Shown: positions 10,745 through 22,582 of the stretch, in pieces
Layout of the letters: each line of letters begins with the position of its first letter
How positions within the stretch are numbered: position 1 is the stretch's first letter
NCBI GenBank assembly: GCA_948567375.1
Contig: OX419762.1
Coordinates: 18,358,001-18,422,000 of the forward strand
Origin: Lunularia cruciata
Lineage: Eukaryota > Streptophyta > Marchantiopsida > Lunulariales > Lunulariaceae
Length of the DNA stretch: 64,000 nt
Reading direction: 5' to 3'
Notes under the pieces: model-generated
Told to the model about the DNA's origin: nothing
The model's database searches: none
The model's input: the letters and a program-made list of their open reading frames with translations, nothing else
Made by a program: the position numbers and the translations under genes

Positions 10745-13480
10745 TATTCCCCACCGCTAGTTAGTGACGTCCTCTTCGCTAGTGAAGCTTTGAACTCCTT
10801 GATGGACGTCTATGCATTCTAGAGGTGAGAAAGAGGTTCCCACATGGCATCATTAAGGGGATACCCTTTCCAAAGGACTTTGTACTCCATATGTTGTTGA
10901 CAGCCTTGTTGAATATGCCGACGTTCAAGGATATGATCAACTTTGTACTCCTCATGATCATTGATAGGGACAAGAGGAGGGGGAGATTGGACTCAAGAGG
11001 AAAAGGAAGAGGTGTTAGGAACAAAGGATTTCAACTTGGAAACATGAAAGACATGATGGATATGCATATGATAAGGCAAGGGAAGTCGATAAGCAACAAA
11101 AGAGACAATTTGGGTGACATCAAATGATCCTATCCAACAAGGGGCAAGTTTACAAACTTGGGTATCAAGGGGGAGAGGGAGGTTACCAGAGGATAGCATG
11201 ACTTTATCACCAACTTGAAAGGTATGATCACAACAATGGTGGTCCGCATATTGTTTTTGATGATTTTGAGCAACAAGGAGGTGAGATTTAGCTTGTTTGA
11301 GAGATTGGGATATAGTGGTTAAGAATGTTGAAGTATGAGGGACCTGAGATGGAGGGGGAGCAAGAAGGGAATTTGGAACAAGTGGATCTTGGCCAAAATT
11401 GAGAAAGAAAGGAGAAAATCCGGTGCTTGCCTATTTGGAATTGTTATAGGCAAATTCTACAACTGCAAGACATTCCTCTCAATTTGTATGGTGGACATTA
11501 ACAAAGGCATGCAGCATATCCTCCAATGTACAATTTGCACATTCGATTTGTCCATCACTTTGAGGATGATAGGACATGGACAAAGCAAACTTGGTGCTGA
11601 GTATTTGGAAGAATGCTTGCCAAAACTGCTTGGTAAATCAAGGATCATGGTCGGAGATGAGTACACGTGGTATCCTATGATGCTTAAAGATAGTGTCAAA
11701 GTAGATTTGTGCTAAGGTTGGAGCATCCATGGTATCACAAGTTGGTGCCAAGTAGATTTGCTTACTAAGCTTCTCCACAAACACCACAATTATTGTGTGT
11801 CCTTGTTTTGTCTTGGGCAAGGATGTGATGAGATCCAAGCTCACATGCTCCCATCAAGTGGATGGAATGGCAAGTGGTTGAAGGAGTCCACTCGGGTTTT
11901 GGTTGTTGACCTTGTTACATTGGCAACTCTCACATGATTGGACAAATTCTCAAACATCTTGCATCATGTTGGGCCACCACCATCGGTGTTGGAGGGTACG
12001 CAAGGTCTTGTCCACACCCATGTGACCAACTATGGGTAAATCATGGGCGTCTTGAAGTTGCACAAGTCAAAGATCACCTTTGGCTGGAACATAGATCCGG
12101 TCCTCATGGAATAGAAGGCCTTCCTTGATGGAGAAGGTGTTGTTCTCCTTGTTGCATGATGGAAGGTAACCATGTACCATTTGGAAGAAGAGATCTTGTT
12201 ATAGAGCTAACCAAAACTCATTTTGGACCTTGGAGTCAACTGACACCATCGTAATTGCTATTGTGATAAGAGGAAGAGACTTCAAATCAAGTCATCATGA
12301 TAAAGCATCCAGGATGATGTGGAATTGACCTGGTTTGTACTCAAGTTTTATGTCAAACAATTGGAGTTGTTCCTCCCATTGATGATGTCGACTCTTCATG
12401 TGTTCCAAGTGTAAAGTTTACAACAATGGTTTGTAATCAGTTTGCATGATCACTTGTTTCCCCAAGAAGTAATGCTTCCATACCTTGGTGGCATATACCA
12501 TTGCAAGTTGTTCTCAATCTCAAACAGAGTAGTTTCCTTCAGCCATATTGAGTCGGTGAGACACAAATGCAATGTGATGTAATCCGTATGGGAATTCCTA
12601 TTGCAACATTGCTCCAATTGCAAAGTTAGAAGCATCAAAATCAACCACACAAGGTAGTTGAGGATCATACTATTGAAGAATGGCTCTTGAAGACACCATA
12701 TGTTTCAACTTCTAGAATGCTTCTTCGTACTTGGTGGTCCACTTGAAGCTTGAGTCCTTCTCCAAGAGGCTAGTCAATGGTGCAGCCACATGAGCATAAT
12801 AATGGATGAACTGTTGGTAAAAACTGGCAAGTCCATTAAATGCATATACTTCTATAGCATCCTTTGGAGTAGTCCAATCAGTAATGGCCTTGATTTTCTC
12901 CTCTTCCATCTTGATCTCCTCCAATGAGATCTTGTGCCCCAAGAAGGTAACTTCCTTTTGTCAAAAGGCACACTTTGACTTATTACAATAAAATTTCCAT
13001 TGTTGTAGTCATCTTTGGACTTCTCTCACGTGATCCACATGATATGCCTCTATCTTGCTATAGATTAAGATATCATACAAGAACACCACTACATACTGAT
13101 CCAATAGTCCATCCAGCACTCTATGCATCTGATCCATGATGACTATAGGAGCATTAGTGAGCCCGGAAGGTAGAACTCTCTACTCAAAATGCCCATACCT
13201 TGTGCAAAAGGCCATCTTTTGCACATCCTCCCTATCAATGTGGATTTGCCAATAGCTGCTACAAAGATCCAACTTGGAAAAGTATTGTGCTCCACTTGAT
13301 TGATCAAGCAAGTCATCAATCAATCATCATTGTTTGCTTATTGAGCCCATGATAATCAATATAGAAACAAAGTCCTCCACCCTTCTTTGGAATGAATAGT
13401 AACGGTGCTCCAAGGAGAGGTACTATGTTGTATGAAGTCCTTCTCTAAAAACTCCATAAGTGTTGTGTAAGCAACCTCTA
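10745..13480 (-). pseudogene. Pol of element J (RT, RNase H, integrase, chromodomain), decayed
   Basis: Minus strand, from high to low coordinates. The RT resumes abruptly near 13470 inside the region that in C reads TELLEKDF. RNase H and its connection lie about 12960-12300 (the motif FNGLASFYQQFIHYY is at 12860-12800). Integrase covers about 12300-11200 (SLDLITSLPKTKQGH at 11844-11800). The GPF module reads WIGSFDVTQIVS near 11120, and a frameshifted chromodomain follows. At the position where C has a TAG, J keeps Gln but has lost the preceding Trp to TGA. Protease is absent. Confidence 0.75.
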
Positions 13481-14236
13481 TTTTGTCACAATCTTTCTCT
13501 ATTTGCTATACCAAGTGGTCTCCGTTGGATAGTATCAATCTCCATTGGTGCCGGTTCTTCCACTCGTGCGTAGTGTACTAGTAGGCTTTGTGTAGGTCAA
13601 GGTCAAGACCAAGTTGTCGCAACCAAGGAATCAAAATGCTCAGCCAATTGCATGGCTTCTTCTATGTTTTGTGTTTCTCGCATGGTCACCTCCAATTTGG
13701 TTTGTGACTTCAATCCTACACAAATCAATCTAGAACTTCACTTTCTTGGATATCTAGAATTTGCATGATGATGTTTTGAAATTGTGTGATGTAGCTCCTT
13801 ATTAAGCCAATCTGCTTCAACTCTACCAATTTATCTCATGTGGCTCAGGTGGCATTTATAGTTTAAAATTGACCAAGTATTGCATCCTTGAATTTTGCCC
13901 ATGTCAGAATTGGTGTAACAATTTGTCGTTCAACTTGCTCCACTTGGAATCGCCACACCATCTAATTGGCTAGAAGCCAAGAGAATTTGTTTCTGCTCAT
14001 CTTGAAGATTAGAGGCTTCAAAGTAACATTCGTAGTCAAACACAAAATTCTCCATTGTGCCCAGAAGCTTCTTGCCTTCAAACACCTTGGGTTTCAAAAA
14101 TTGAATACAAACTTCTCCATCTTGAACTGGCACTCTCTCTATATGTTCTTGTCATTGCTGGTCTTGTTCATCCAACAATCGAGTAAGATGCTTGATTTGT
14201 TGTTGCATTGCAAGGATAACGTCTAGTATTGCCGCC
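13481..14236 (-). pseudogene. Gag of element J, decayed, truncated before the zinc knuckle
   Basis: The minus-strand segment 14133-13930 reads MPVQDGEVCIQF, then PKVFEGKKLL and MENFVFDYECYFEASNLQDE, matching the retrotransposon Gag N-terminal domain of C. The frame is lost downstream. The sequence then jumps from GACAAAAT.GAGGTTG directly into RT, so the nucleic-acid-binding zinc knuckle is gone. Confidence 0.75.
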
Positions 14237-14496
14237 ATAGCTACTACTCTATTCCACTACCCTCAATTTATCTAATTGATGAACACATAGATACAACACG
14301 TCCACCATTCTCCATAAGTTACAACCGGAAGTATCAAGGGTTCCTCAGACATGGTGATCATATGTAAAAAAATCTACCCAAAGCACAAGGTGATGAATTG
14401 TGTGAAATGATGCTTGGGTAATATCTGGACATGAAAATCCCAATGGTTTGGCGGAAGTGGATTTGGTGGTCCATAAATTCCATCCATCCCATTCCT

Positions 14497-14508
14497 ACTC
14501 TGATACCA
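14497..14508 (-). other. Primer-binding site of element J (tRNA-iMet type)
   Basis: The minus strand reads TGGTATCAGAGT, 11 of 12 bases identical to the initiator-Met PBS, one base inside the 5' LTR. Confidence 0.85.
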
Positions 14509-14509
14509 A

Positions 14510-14920
14510 TGTAAAAGACCAAGACCAAGGAGAGAAATAGGAGAATGGAAGCTCACATTGGGACGCTTGAATGAGGGAAAACTCTGAATGCCTAGCATGA
14601 GCTTTGGCTTTGGTATTTACAGGTAATATACAAAGCCCTTGACAAGCTTCTCAAGAAGCTTCCCCGAGCCGCTTTCTTAGAGTGCAAGCCAAGTTAACTA
14701 GGAAGATTTTCAAGAAGCTTCCTTCTAGAAGCCGCCTACTTGGCATGCAAGCTAAGCTAGTTAGAAGCTTCTAGAAGCTACCTGCTTGGAGCGCAAGTTA
14801 ACTAGTTGGGAAGCTTCCTAAGAAGCTTCCTAGATGCTTCTAGAATAGTCTAGGCTAATTTGGCTTATTCTCTACTTTGTTAGCCTTACTAACTACGTTG
14901 CTAAACTCCATATTTTTACA
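14510..14920 (-). repeat. 5' LTR of element J
   Basis: Plus-strand boundaries are tgtaaaagacc (14510) and ccatatttttaca (14920). It is rich in GAAGCTTC palindromes like the other family-1 LTRs. Confidence 0.9.
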
Positions 14921-15101
14921 TGGAGGGTTATTGGAAGGAACTCATGGACCTTGTTTGCATCTACAAGGAGTTGAGAGTTCAATCCAAGTTCCACCTACCC
15001 CTCTTACCAAGGAATAATGATTAGAGCCTCTTCTTAAAAAAATGGTTGTTGTCATTTTGCCACCTAACAAGAAGACTTTGTTTCATACATATCAATAACA
15101 T
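14921..15101. other. Short unassigned segment between elements J and F
   Basis: No LTR or domain recognised. It could be the left remainder of element G, into which F may have inserted, but I see no diagnostic motif. Confidence 0.3.
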
Positions 15102-15574
15102 TATAATAATATGGAATTTAGCAATGAAGTTAGTCAAGGCTAAACAAAGTAGCAAATAGGCCAATTTAGCCTAGAAATATTCTAGAAGTATTTAGGAAAC
15201 TACTTTATTCTTTCCAAATATTGAGTGACTTGCATGCCAAATGGCAACTTCTGGTCAGAAACTTCTTGGGAAGTTTCCCAACTAGCTTAGCTTGCATCCC
15301 AAGTAGATAGCTTCTAGAAGCTTCCAACTAGTTTAGCTTGCATGCCAAGTAGATGACTTTTAGAAGGAAGGTTCTTGAGAAACTTCCCTATTAACTTGGT
15401 TTGCAATCCAATGGCTCAAGGAAACTTCTTGATAAGTTTCTCAAGAGCCTTGTATGTTCTCTATCAATACCAAAGCCAGAGCTTATGCTAGGCATTTGGA
15501 GTTTCTCACACACTCAAGTCTCCCAATGTGATCTTCCATTCTCTTATTTCTCTCCTTGATCTTGATCTTTTACA
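15102..15574 (+). repeat. 5' LTR of element F
   Basis: Starts TATAATAATATGGAATTTAGC and ends ...GATCTTTTACA. It is longer than the LTRs of C (473 against 424 bp) and clearly more decayed. Confidence 0.85.
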
Positions 15575-15575
15575 C

Positions 15576-15587
15576 TGGTATCAAAGC
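15576..15587 (+). other. Primer-binding site of element F (tRNA-iMet type)
   Basis: TGGTATCAAAGC, one transition away from the initiator-Met PBS, one base after the LTR. Confidence 0.85.
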
Positions 15588-15845
15588 AAGAATGAGATGT
15601 ATAGAATTTATGGACCACCAAATCCATTTCCACCAAACCATTGGGATTTTCATGTTTAGGTACTACTCAAGCCTCATTTCACACAATTCATCACCTCATG
15701 CTTTGGGCAGAAATTTTTGAATGCAACCACCTTGTCCGAGGAACCCTTGGTGTTTTTGGTTATAACTTATGGAGAATAATGGATGTGTTGCATCTATGTG
15801 TTATTAAATTAGATAAATTAGGATTAGGTGATAGAGTAGTTGCTA

Positions 15846-17330
15846 TGGTGGCAATGCCCAAGGTATCATTGTTATGCAACAATAAATTGAGCACTTGTAA
15901 TACAAGTAGCTAGATATATTATTTGGAGGTGAAAATTAGCTTGGTAACATCTAGAAGGATAACATATAGAAGGATATTGTGTAAAGTGTGCTAGGAAGGT
16001 CAAAAAGAGGTTTCACCAAAAGAGTACTTCTACTTATAAGGTAAAAGCTAAAGATAGCCTGAAAACTTTAGAGCCAATTTTGGAGGCCTAAACGGATGAA
16101 TTAGGCCTTGAAAATGAAAAAAATCTATTCTCCTAAGGTAAGAGGCTTGCTTCCTCCCCCTATGATTCATCTCATTGAGAGATTTCCAATGGTACCTCAC
16201 CCATGCAATTCTAAGCTCCTTAAGGGAAGATTCCCTAAAGATTCTATTGAATCAAACCCGTTGGACCAACTAGATAGAAAAAGGATTGACATGTTACCCA
16301 TTCAAATAACTAATCCAAGGATGGAGCTCGCAAGTAGGTCACCAATCCATGTATCTGATCCAAGGATAGGGCTTCCTTTGAGAGGATCCCCTTTGCTATA
16401 TAATAAAGAGAAGGTGCTCCTTTGGGGCATCAAAGTATTGAGTGTGAAACTTACATTTTCTCTCTTGTATCTCCTTTGGAGAGTTCTCTTGTCCTTGAAG
16501 TATCACAACACCTTAATTGATTGTTGGATGAACAAGACCATCAATAACAAGAGTGGGTAGAGAGAGCATCAATTCAAGAAGGAGAAGACCAAATTTGATC
16601 TCCAAAACCCAAGGTATTTGAAGGCAAGAATCTCCCAAGTGTAGTGGAGAATTTCATGTTTGACTGCAAACGTTATTGCAATACTACCATTCTTCAAGAT
16701 GAACTAAAACAGATTCTCTTGGTTTCTAGCCAATTAGATGGAATAGCAAAACTATCGTGGCAATTCCAAGTTACACCAGTCTTGACAAGAGTTCAATAAT
16801 TGGTCAATTTTGAGCTATAAATGCCACATAAGTTGCACAAGATAGGTTGATAGAGTTGAAGTAGATTGGCTTTGTAAGAAGTTACATCACTCAATTCTAG
16901 AACACTATTGTCAAAATTCTAGAGATATTGGAAGGCAAAGATTTGGATCAATTTGTGAGGAGCTTGAAATCACAAACCAAATAAGAAGTGACTATGTGAG
17001 AGCCAAAACACTTGGAAGAAGCAATGGAGATGGCCAAACGCTTTGATTTCTTGGTTGTAACAACTTGGTATCAACCTCAACCTCCATAAAACCTACCAGT
17101 ACACTACATATTGTGGACGAGCCAACATCAATGGAGATTGATGGCATTCAACGACCAAAAATTGGCATTAAAGATCAAGAAAATTATGACAAAATGATGG
17201 TTATTTTATTTTTGCCAAATTGGACAATGCATTGTTGAATGTTCATTCAAGAATGAATGACCTCAACAAGTAGCCCATATGGAGTTTGTGGAGAGAATGA
17301 TCAAGGAAATGAAGGATCTCAATAGGAGAT
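15846..17330 (+). pseudogene. Gag of element F, decayed and split by a solo LTR
   Basis: The start ATGGTGGCAATG matches the Gag start of C at 34729. The frame is interrupted after the peptide equivalent to QQ.E at 15890 by a 612-bp family-2 LTR and resumes at 16508 with LDCWMNK-like sequence. Downstream are the capsid homology (PKVFEGKNLP, then ENFMFDCKRYC), the YDKMMVI segment and a zinc knuckle near 17210 in which Cys-x2-Cys is changed (FCQIGQCIVEC). The gag stop is TAG after GNEGSQ, and pol continues in the -1 frame, as in C. It shares a TGA with C at the position where B and J have CAA. Confidence 0.75.
15896..16507 (+). repeat. Solo LTR, family 2 (612 bp), inside gag of F
   Basis: Starts TGTAATACAAGTAGCTAGA and ends GAAGTATCACA. 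The flanks are GCACT (15891-15895) and ACACC (16508-16512). Comparison with uninterrupted C (gagcatctta) suggests an original GCACC whose two copies each gained one C-to-T or G-to-A change. A TATA-like ctatataataaag box lies near 16400. Confidence 0.9.
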
Positions 17331-18507
17331 TTTGAGCCACATATCAAGAACTTGATTAGTTCTAATGGGATCAAAGGCTTAACCTATATAAGTTTGCTTC
17401 ACTTGCAAAGTGAAATCTGATCATGGTTGTAAGATTTTGGCTGATTTTGGAAGTTTAGAGAATTGCATGTCCATGCAATTAGCAAAGGAATTACATATTC
17501 CTATAAAGCTAGTAATTGGAAGCAAATAGATGATAGTGGATGGTAGAAAGGATTTTTCATTTTGTACCTCACATCTTATTATATTCAATATTTGGAAGGA
17601 GTATTTGGAGTGTATGAGGTTTGTAGTGACATCTCTACATTATGATGTCATTTTGGGTTTGCCTCGGACTTGAATATCATAAGGTTCAATTTGATTGGAC
17701 CTAACAAATTCAAGTACAAAACCAAGGTAGAAATTTCTGATTAGGTTGTCTAGCACCTCTGAGTAAGACACCTAAGAATAGTCAATCCCAAGATGGGAAT
17801 TTTTTCATGAAAGAAGATAAGTCCCTAGATGGGAGTTTGTTAGTGAAGTAGCCATAGAGCAAGCTTTGGAGGAAGATAAGTTTGTTTTTATGGTGTGGAT
17901 CAAGTTGATTGCACAAGGAGAATTGGAGGAGGGTCAAGAGCATCATCAATCAATGGTTTCTCAGATAGTTTAGGAGTTTGTGAACATGATTTTGGATGAT
18001 CTACCAAAGAGATTACCCTCCAATCATGGTATGCTCTCCAAGATTGAGTTATTGCCAAGGGGTACTCCAATGAGTAGACAAATCTATAGGCTCTCACCAA
18101 AAGAGTTGGAAGAGTTGCAAACAACACTTATAAAGTTGTTGGAGAAGGATTTCATATGACATAGTGCATCTCCTTGGGAAGCATCGGTTTTATTTATTCC
18201 AAAGAAGGATGGAGGACTTTGTTTTTGTATTGATTACAATGGGCTCAATAAACAAACAATGAAGAATGCATATCTCTTGCCTCAAATTGATAACTTTCTT
18301 GATCAATTGAGTGGAGCACAATATTTCTCCAAGTTTAATCTTTATAGTGGTTATTGGCAAATCTCCATTGATAGGAAGGATATGCAAAAGATTACCTTTT
18401 TCAGAAGGTATAGATATTTTGAATAGAGAGTTCTACCTTTTAGGTTCATTAATGCTCTAGCAATCTTCATGAATCAGATGCATTGGGTGTTGGACGGACT
18501 AAAATAA
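17331..18507 (+). pseudogene. Protease and partial RT of element F, decayed
   Basis: The pol frame opens ISIGDFEP and reaches LISSNGIKGLTYISLLHLQ. The protease active site near 17440 reads ADFGSLENCMSM, with Phe where C has Ser (DSG). RT starts near 18100 (ELLEKDFI, then FIPKKDGGLCFCIDY and GLNKQTMKNAYLLPQID) and is cut off near 18507 after MNQMHWVLDGL, before the catalytic Asp-Asp motif. Several stops are present. Without RNase H and integrase it could not complete a replication cycle. Confidence 0.75.
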
Positions 18508-18890
18508 GTAATAAATAGGCCAAATTAGCCTAGACTATTCTAGAAGTATATAGGAAACTACTTGGTACCTTCCAAGTATTGAGTAACATGCATGCCAAGT
18601 GATGACTTCTAGAGGAAGTTTCTTAGGAAGTTTCTTGGCTAGCTTAGCTTGCATCCCAAGTACAAAGCTTCTAGAAGGAAGCTTTTAAAAGCTTCTAACT
18701 CGCTTAGCTTGCACGCCAAGTAAACAACTTTTAGAAAAAAACTCTTTGAGAAGCTTCTCAAGAGCCTTGTATGATCCCTATAATACCAAAGCCAATGCTC
18801 ATGCTAGGCATTTGGAGTTTCCTACACATTCAAGTGTCCCAATGTGATCTTCTATTCTCTTATTTCTCTCCTCTATCTTGATCTTTTATA
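18505..18890 (+). repeat. 3' LTR of element F, missing its first ~35 bp
   Basis: Resembles the family-1 LTR from about its position 36 (aaataggccaaattagcc) to the end ATCTTTTATA (TTTTACA with C to T). Confidence 0.8.
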
Positions 18891-19028
18891 TATTCACTCC
18901 TAATAAGGACAGTTTAATGCCCACAAAAAGTAATTGCATATTATTTCAACACCATCAACAACAAAGGCTCCAAGGAGAAGTTGGGAATAGATGATTTCTT
19001 GATCTCAAAATAACAATAGGACTAAAAT

Positions 19029-19540
19029 GTGTTGGAGGATGTTGGTAGTCATAAAGCCAATATCATGGCGTGCAAACTCATTACTTTGAATCCTAACTTG
19101 AGAAAGGAACTTAGAGGTGGTTTGAGTTCTACAAGGAGTAAGACAAAGAAGATAGAAAAGGAGAATTTTTTGGTATCAATGTGGGTGGTGGATGCAAAAC
19201 CAACACCATGGAAGGCTTGTGAATATAGCTTCAAGATTGATGTGAGTGTGAATGGTCATAACATCAAGGATGTACCTTAAGATGGAGGATTTGTACTGAA
19301 TACCTTGTTAAAGAGGTTAATGAAGAAGTTGGGTATGATACCCTCTAGACCTTCAACATTTGTGGTGAATACGGCAAACAAACAACAAGTTAAACCAATG
19401 AGTATAATAGACAATGTGGCAATTTTGGTTATAGGGTTCCAAAATCTCATGAACTTTCAAGTCTTGAAGAATTCAAATTCTGATTTGCTACTTGGGAAAC
19501 CATGGTTGAGTGTTGATTTCACAATGGATTAATGACACAA
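19029..19540 (+). pseudogene. Aspartic protease region of element G
   Basis: Two adjoining open stretches (19029-19280 and 19305-19532) form one protease-like region. They hold SVNGHNIKDVP, then a decayed active site (DGGFVLNTL where Tat elements have D-G/S-G-S), LMKKLGMIPS, VVNTANKQQVKP and LLLGKPWLSVDF near the end. A stop separates the two. The protease would process the Gag-Pol precursor. Confidence 0.65.
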
Positions 19541-21130
19541 AGGGTATGTAAGAATTGAGTCATCAAACCATTGAGTTATAGTTCTTATAACTAATACCAA
19601 AAATCCTTCACATTTATATACCATCTTTTGATTATTGGGAGTCAAATTTAGAAAAAAGACCTAAGTGGACACAAGCATGAAAGAAGAGATCTCATTGGAG
19701 GTAAATCTGATTCAAATGTGTATCCTTTGTGTGCTATGAATTTTGTGTCTAAAATAGAGGTTTTGAAACCTTGATAAATCACCATTTATACTTGAGGAGA
19801 TAGAGAGGAGACTATCTACCCTCAAATATAGTCCAAATGTTACCAAGGAAGAAAAGGTAAGATTTGAGGAGATTTTCCACAAGTTTATCCACGTGTTTGC
19901 TTTTATTTACAAGGATCTCAAGGAAGTTACCTTAGGAGCCATCACCTAGAAGTGGAGTCACATGCAAGATCTATCTATCAAAAACAACATTTTATTAGCC
20001 CACTAACAACTTTGATTGTGAAGAAGGTGATTAATAAGCTCAAGGAGACAAAGTTTATCTTTGTGGTTGAGAATTCAAAATGAGTGTCTTTACTTATGAT
20101 TGTGCAAAATTTTTTTGGCAAAATTTGGGTATTTGTGGATTACAAGAAGCTCAAAATTGTTACTAAATTGGAATACTACCTTTTGCCATTCATTGATGAG
20201 ATCTTGGAAGAAGTTCCATGTCGTGAGAGGTATAGTTTTGTAGATGGTTAGAGTAACTATAACCAAATCAAGATTGCACTAGAGCATCAATAACTCACTA
20301 AATTCTCCATACCTCAAAGGACTGATACTTTCAAGGTCATACCTTTTAGACTTTGTTATGTTCTAGCCACATTTGAATGGTTCATGAATAAGATGTTTGA
20401 ACTTTCATTGAGAAATTTATGAGAGATTTTAGTAATAAATTTTGTGTCTACGGTAGCAAGGAGAGCACTTTGAGCACTTAATCAAGGTCTTGCAAAGCTT
20501 GGATGAGGAAAATAAATCACTCAACCTAGAGAAGTACATCTTTGGATGTGAAGAGGGTCTAATTTTTGGCATATCAGTTTCAAGGATAGAATAGTATTGG
20601 ATCCTAAAAAGATGAGAAAAATCTCAAAGCTTTTGTGCCCTTCAAGTTTGATAAATTTACACCAATTCTTGGAGATTTTTCAGTATTATAGGAGGTTAAT
20701 TTTTTATTTTCCAACAAAGCTTATGCATTAACCATATATATGAAGAAGGGTGTAGAATACATGGGGATTTCAAGGACAAGGAGGTTCACAAAGCTTTTGA
20801 GGAGCTCAAGCAACCCCGTGTGATGCCTCTAATTCTTGCTAAACTTGATTGGGGTAAGCCTTTCATCATTTACATTGATGCTTCAAATGTAGCTACAGGA
20901 TGCACTCTAAGTCAATTAGACCTAGATGTACATGATCATGCAATAGTTTGTGCTAGTAGAAAAATGATCTTAACAAAGAGAAACTATTTAGTCATAGAAT
21001 GAGAAGGTAGTGATTTTTGGTCTCAAAAAGTTTTGATACTACTTGATCAAAGGAAAAGTGACCATTGTCATGGATCACATGGCTTTAAAATACATCTTCA
21101 ACAAGCTTAGTGCGGAGGAAAGGCTACAAG
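19541..21130 (+). pseudogene. RT and RNase H of element G, decayed
   Basis: RT motifs appear from about 20100: IWVFVDYKKLKIV, YYLLPFIDEILEEV, then YSFVDG-SNYNQIKIA. The connection/RNase H region has YYRRLIFYF near 20690 and an RNase H start at 20820-21002 with FIIYIDASNVATGCTL (first catalytic Asp in YIDAS) and KRNYLVIE. Stops and frameshifts are frequent. Confidence 0.7.
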
Positions 21131-21439
21131 GTGGACGATAATCTTGTTACACCAATGATTACACCAATAAGGATGGGCCAAGGAGAAAAATGAAAATGCT
21201 AATTCATTATCTAAGGCCTATGATCATGATAGAATTGAGCTAGTGGATGAGTCCTTCCTGGATGAGGAGCTTATGATAGTCTCAATCACTCAAGAGGTTC
21301 CTATAGAGTGAACTTTATTACAAGATATAACTATCAAAATGAGATGCATGATAGGAAGAGGAAGGCACTTGCAACAAGATCCAAACCTTACACAATGGTG
21401 GAGGAGATTCTTTTTCACCAATGAGCAAATGGAATACTT

Positions 21440-22560
21440 AAAATAGCAATGGATAAGGAAGATTATATGCTACTCATGAAGATTTTCATGATGGTTTGGT
21501 ATGTGGAGGTCACTTTGCAAGAAAGGTGACTACTTTCAAGATTCTAGATGTAGGGTACTATTGGAGGGGGATTTTCAAGAATTTTCTTGATTAATGGAAA
21601 ACTTGGAATGTTTATCAAGATTTTGATAAAAAATCTACATCCACTCCATTGCTTAGATCAATCCTATTGCTAAAACCTTTTGGGAAGTGGGGAATTGACT
21701 TTGTAGGTCCTCTTAATAGAATCCTAAGGAGCAATTATTATATTGCTATAGTTATTGATTACCTTACCAAGTGGGTTGAGGCTAGATCATTGAGAGATAA
21801 GAATGAAGATAAAGTTGATAGATTTCTTAATAAATACATCATCATTGGGTTAAGTTTTCCTTGTGAGTTGATTTCTAATAGAGGAGGAGAGTTTATAAGA
21901 AGCATCACTAGATCCATGCTTTGACATTTCATTATCACACATAGAGTGATTATATCCTATAAAGTCCAATGGCTTGGCAAAGAGGACCAATTAAACCTTG
22001 TGCTTGATGCTAGCCAAAGATGCAGAAATGAAGGAACTAAACACCATAAGAACAAGAGGATTCTTGGAGTTCTATGGAAATATGTGACAACCATGAAGAA
22101 ATCCACCAAATACTCTCTATTTCATTTGATAAATGGTGTTGAATCTACTTTACTTATTCACTTTGATCTCCTTACTTTTCAAATCATTCATATGAAATTG
22201 AAGAAGGCACAAGAAGGTGATGTAGAGAAGTTTAAGAAGGATAAACTCAAGGAATTGGAGGAGGCAAGCCCAAAGGAGTTTTTACTCCTTTGGGCTTGTT
22301 CCACTCAAACTATAGCAACTGCATGAGAGCTATGAAAAACGGAAGACAAGAATAAGGTAGAGCACTTCAAGGAAAGTGATTGGATAATGTTATGTGATTC
22401 TATTTGATTCAAAAGGGTGAAAAAGAAGTTCTTGCCTAAGTACTTTGGAACTTTCATATTAGAGAAGATGTGGGGCAATTACACATATGATCTCAAGGAG
22501 TTGGGAGGATAGGATTAACCCAAATAAGTTTTATTATAGAAGGTAAAAGAATGTTTATTT
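21440..22560 (+). pseudogene. Integrase of element G, decayed
   Basis: A zinc-module remnant (GLVCGGHFARKV, YYWRGIFKN) is followed at 21649-21924 by the core: KWGIDFVGPLNRI with the first catalytic Asp, VIDYLTKWVEARSLRD, then SNRGGEFI, where Asn replaces the usual second Asp (SDRG). The stretch 21946-22326 continues with FHLINGVEST and a helical KKAQEGDVEKFKKDKL segment. The C-terminus runs to about 22560 (FGTFILEKMWGNYTYDLKEL), just before the LTR. Confidence 0.7.
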
Positions 22561-22582
22561 GGAGAACAATCTTAAGGATAAA

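Larger units (their letters stand above)
10333..14920 (-). mobile_element. Element J: family-1 chromovirus with ~1-kb internal deletion
   Basis: The LTRs at 10333-10744 (412 bp) and 14510-14920 (411 bp) bracket an internal region of about 3.77 kb; the complete element C has about 4.80 kb. The missing ~1,005 bp correspond to C coordinates about 35503-36510, which is the Gag zinc knuckle, the whole protease and the RT N-terminus. The flanks do not match (GGCTT before, TGGAG after), and element I does not resume on the far side. Either the target was later deleted or the element was rearranged. Confidence 0.85.
15102..18890 (+). mobile_element. Element F: family-1 chromovirus, pol truncated by deletion
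   Basis: 5' LTR 15102-15574, PBS, gag, protease and part of RT. At about 18507 the RT frame stops in the equivalent of C 36895 and continues directly into a 3' LTR lacking its first ~35 bp. RNase H, integrase and chromodomain are therefore deleted. The junction lies at a GGACTA/GGCTA similarity. A family-2 solo LTR is nested in gag. Outer flanks (aacat, tattc) do not match. Confidence 0.85.
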
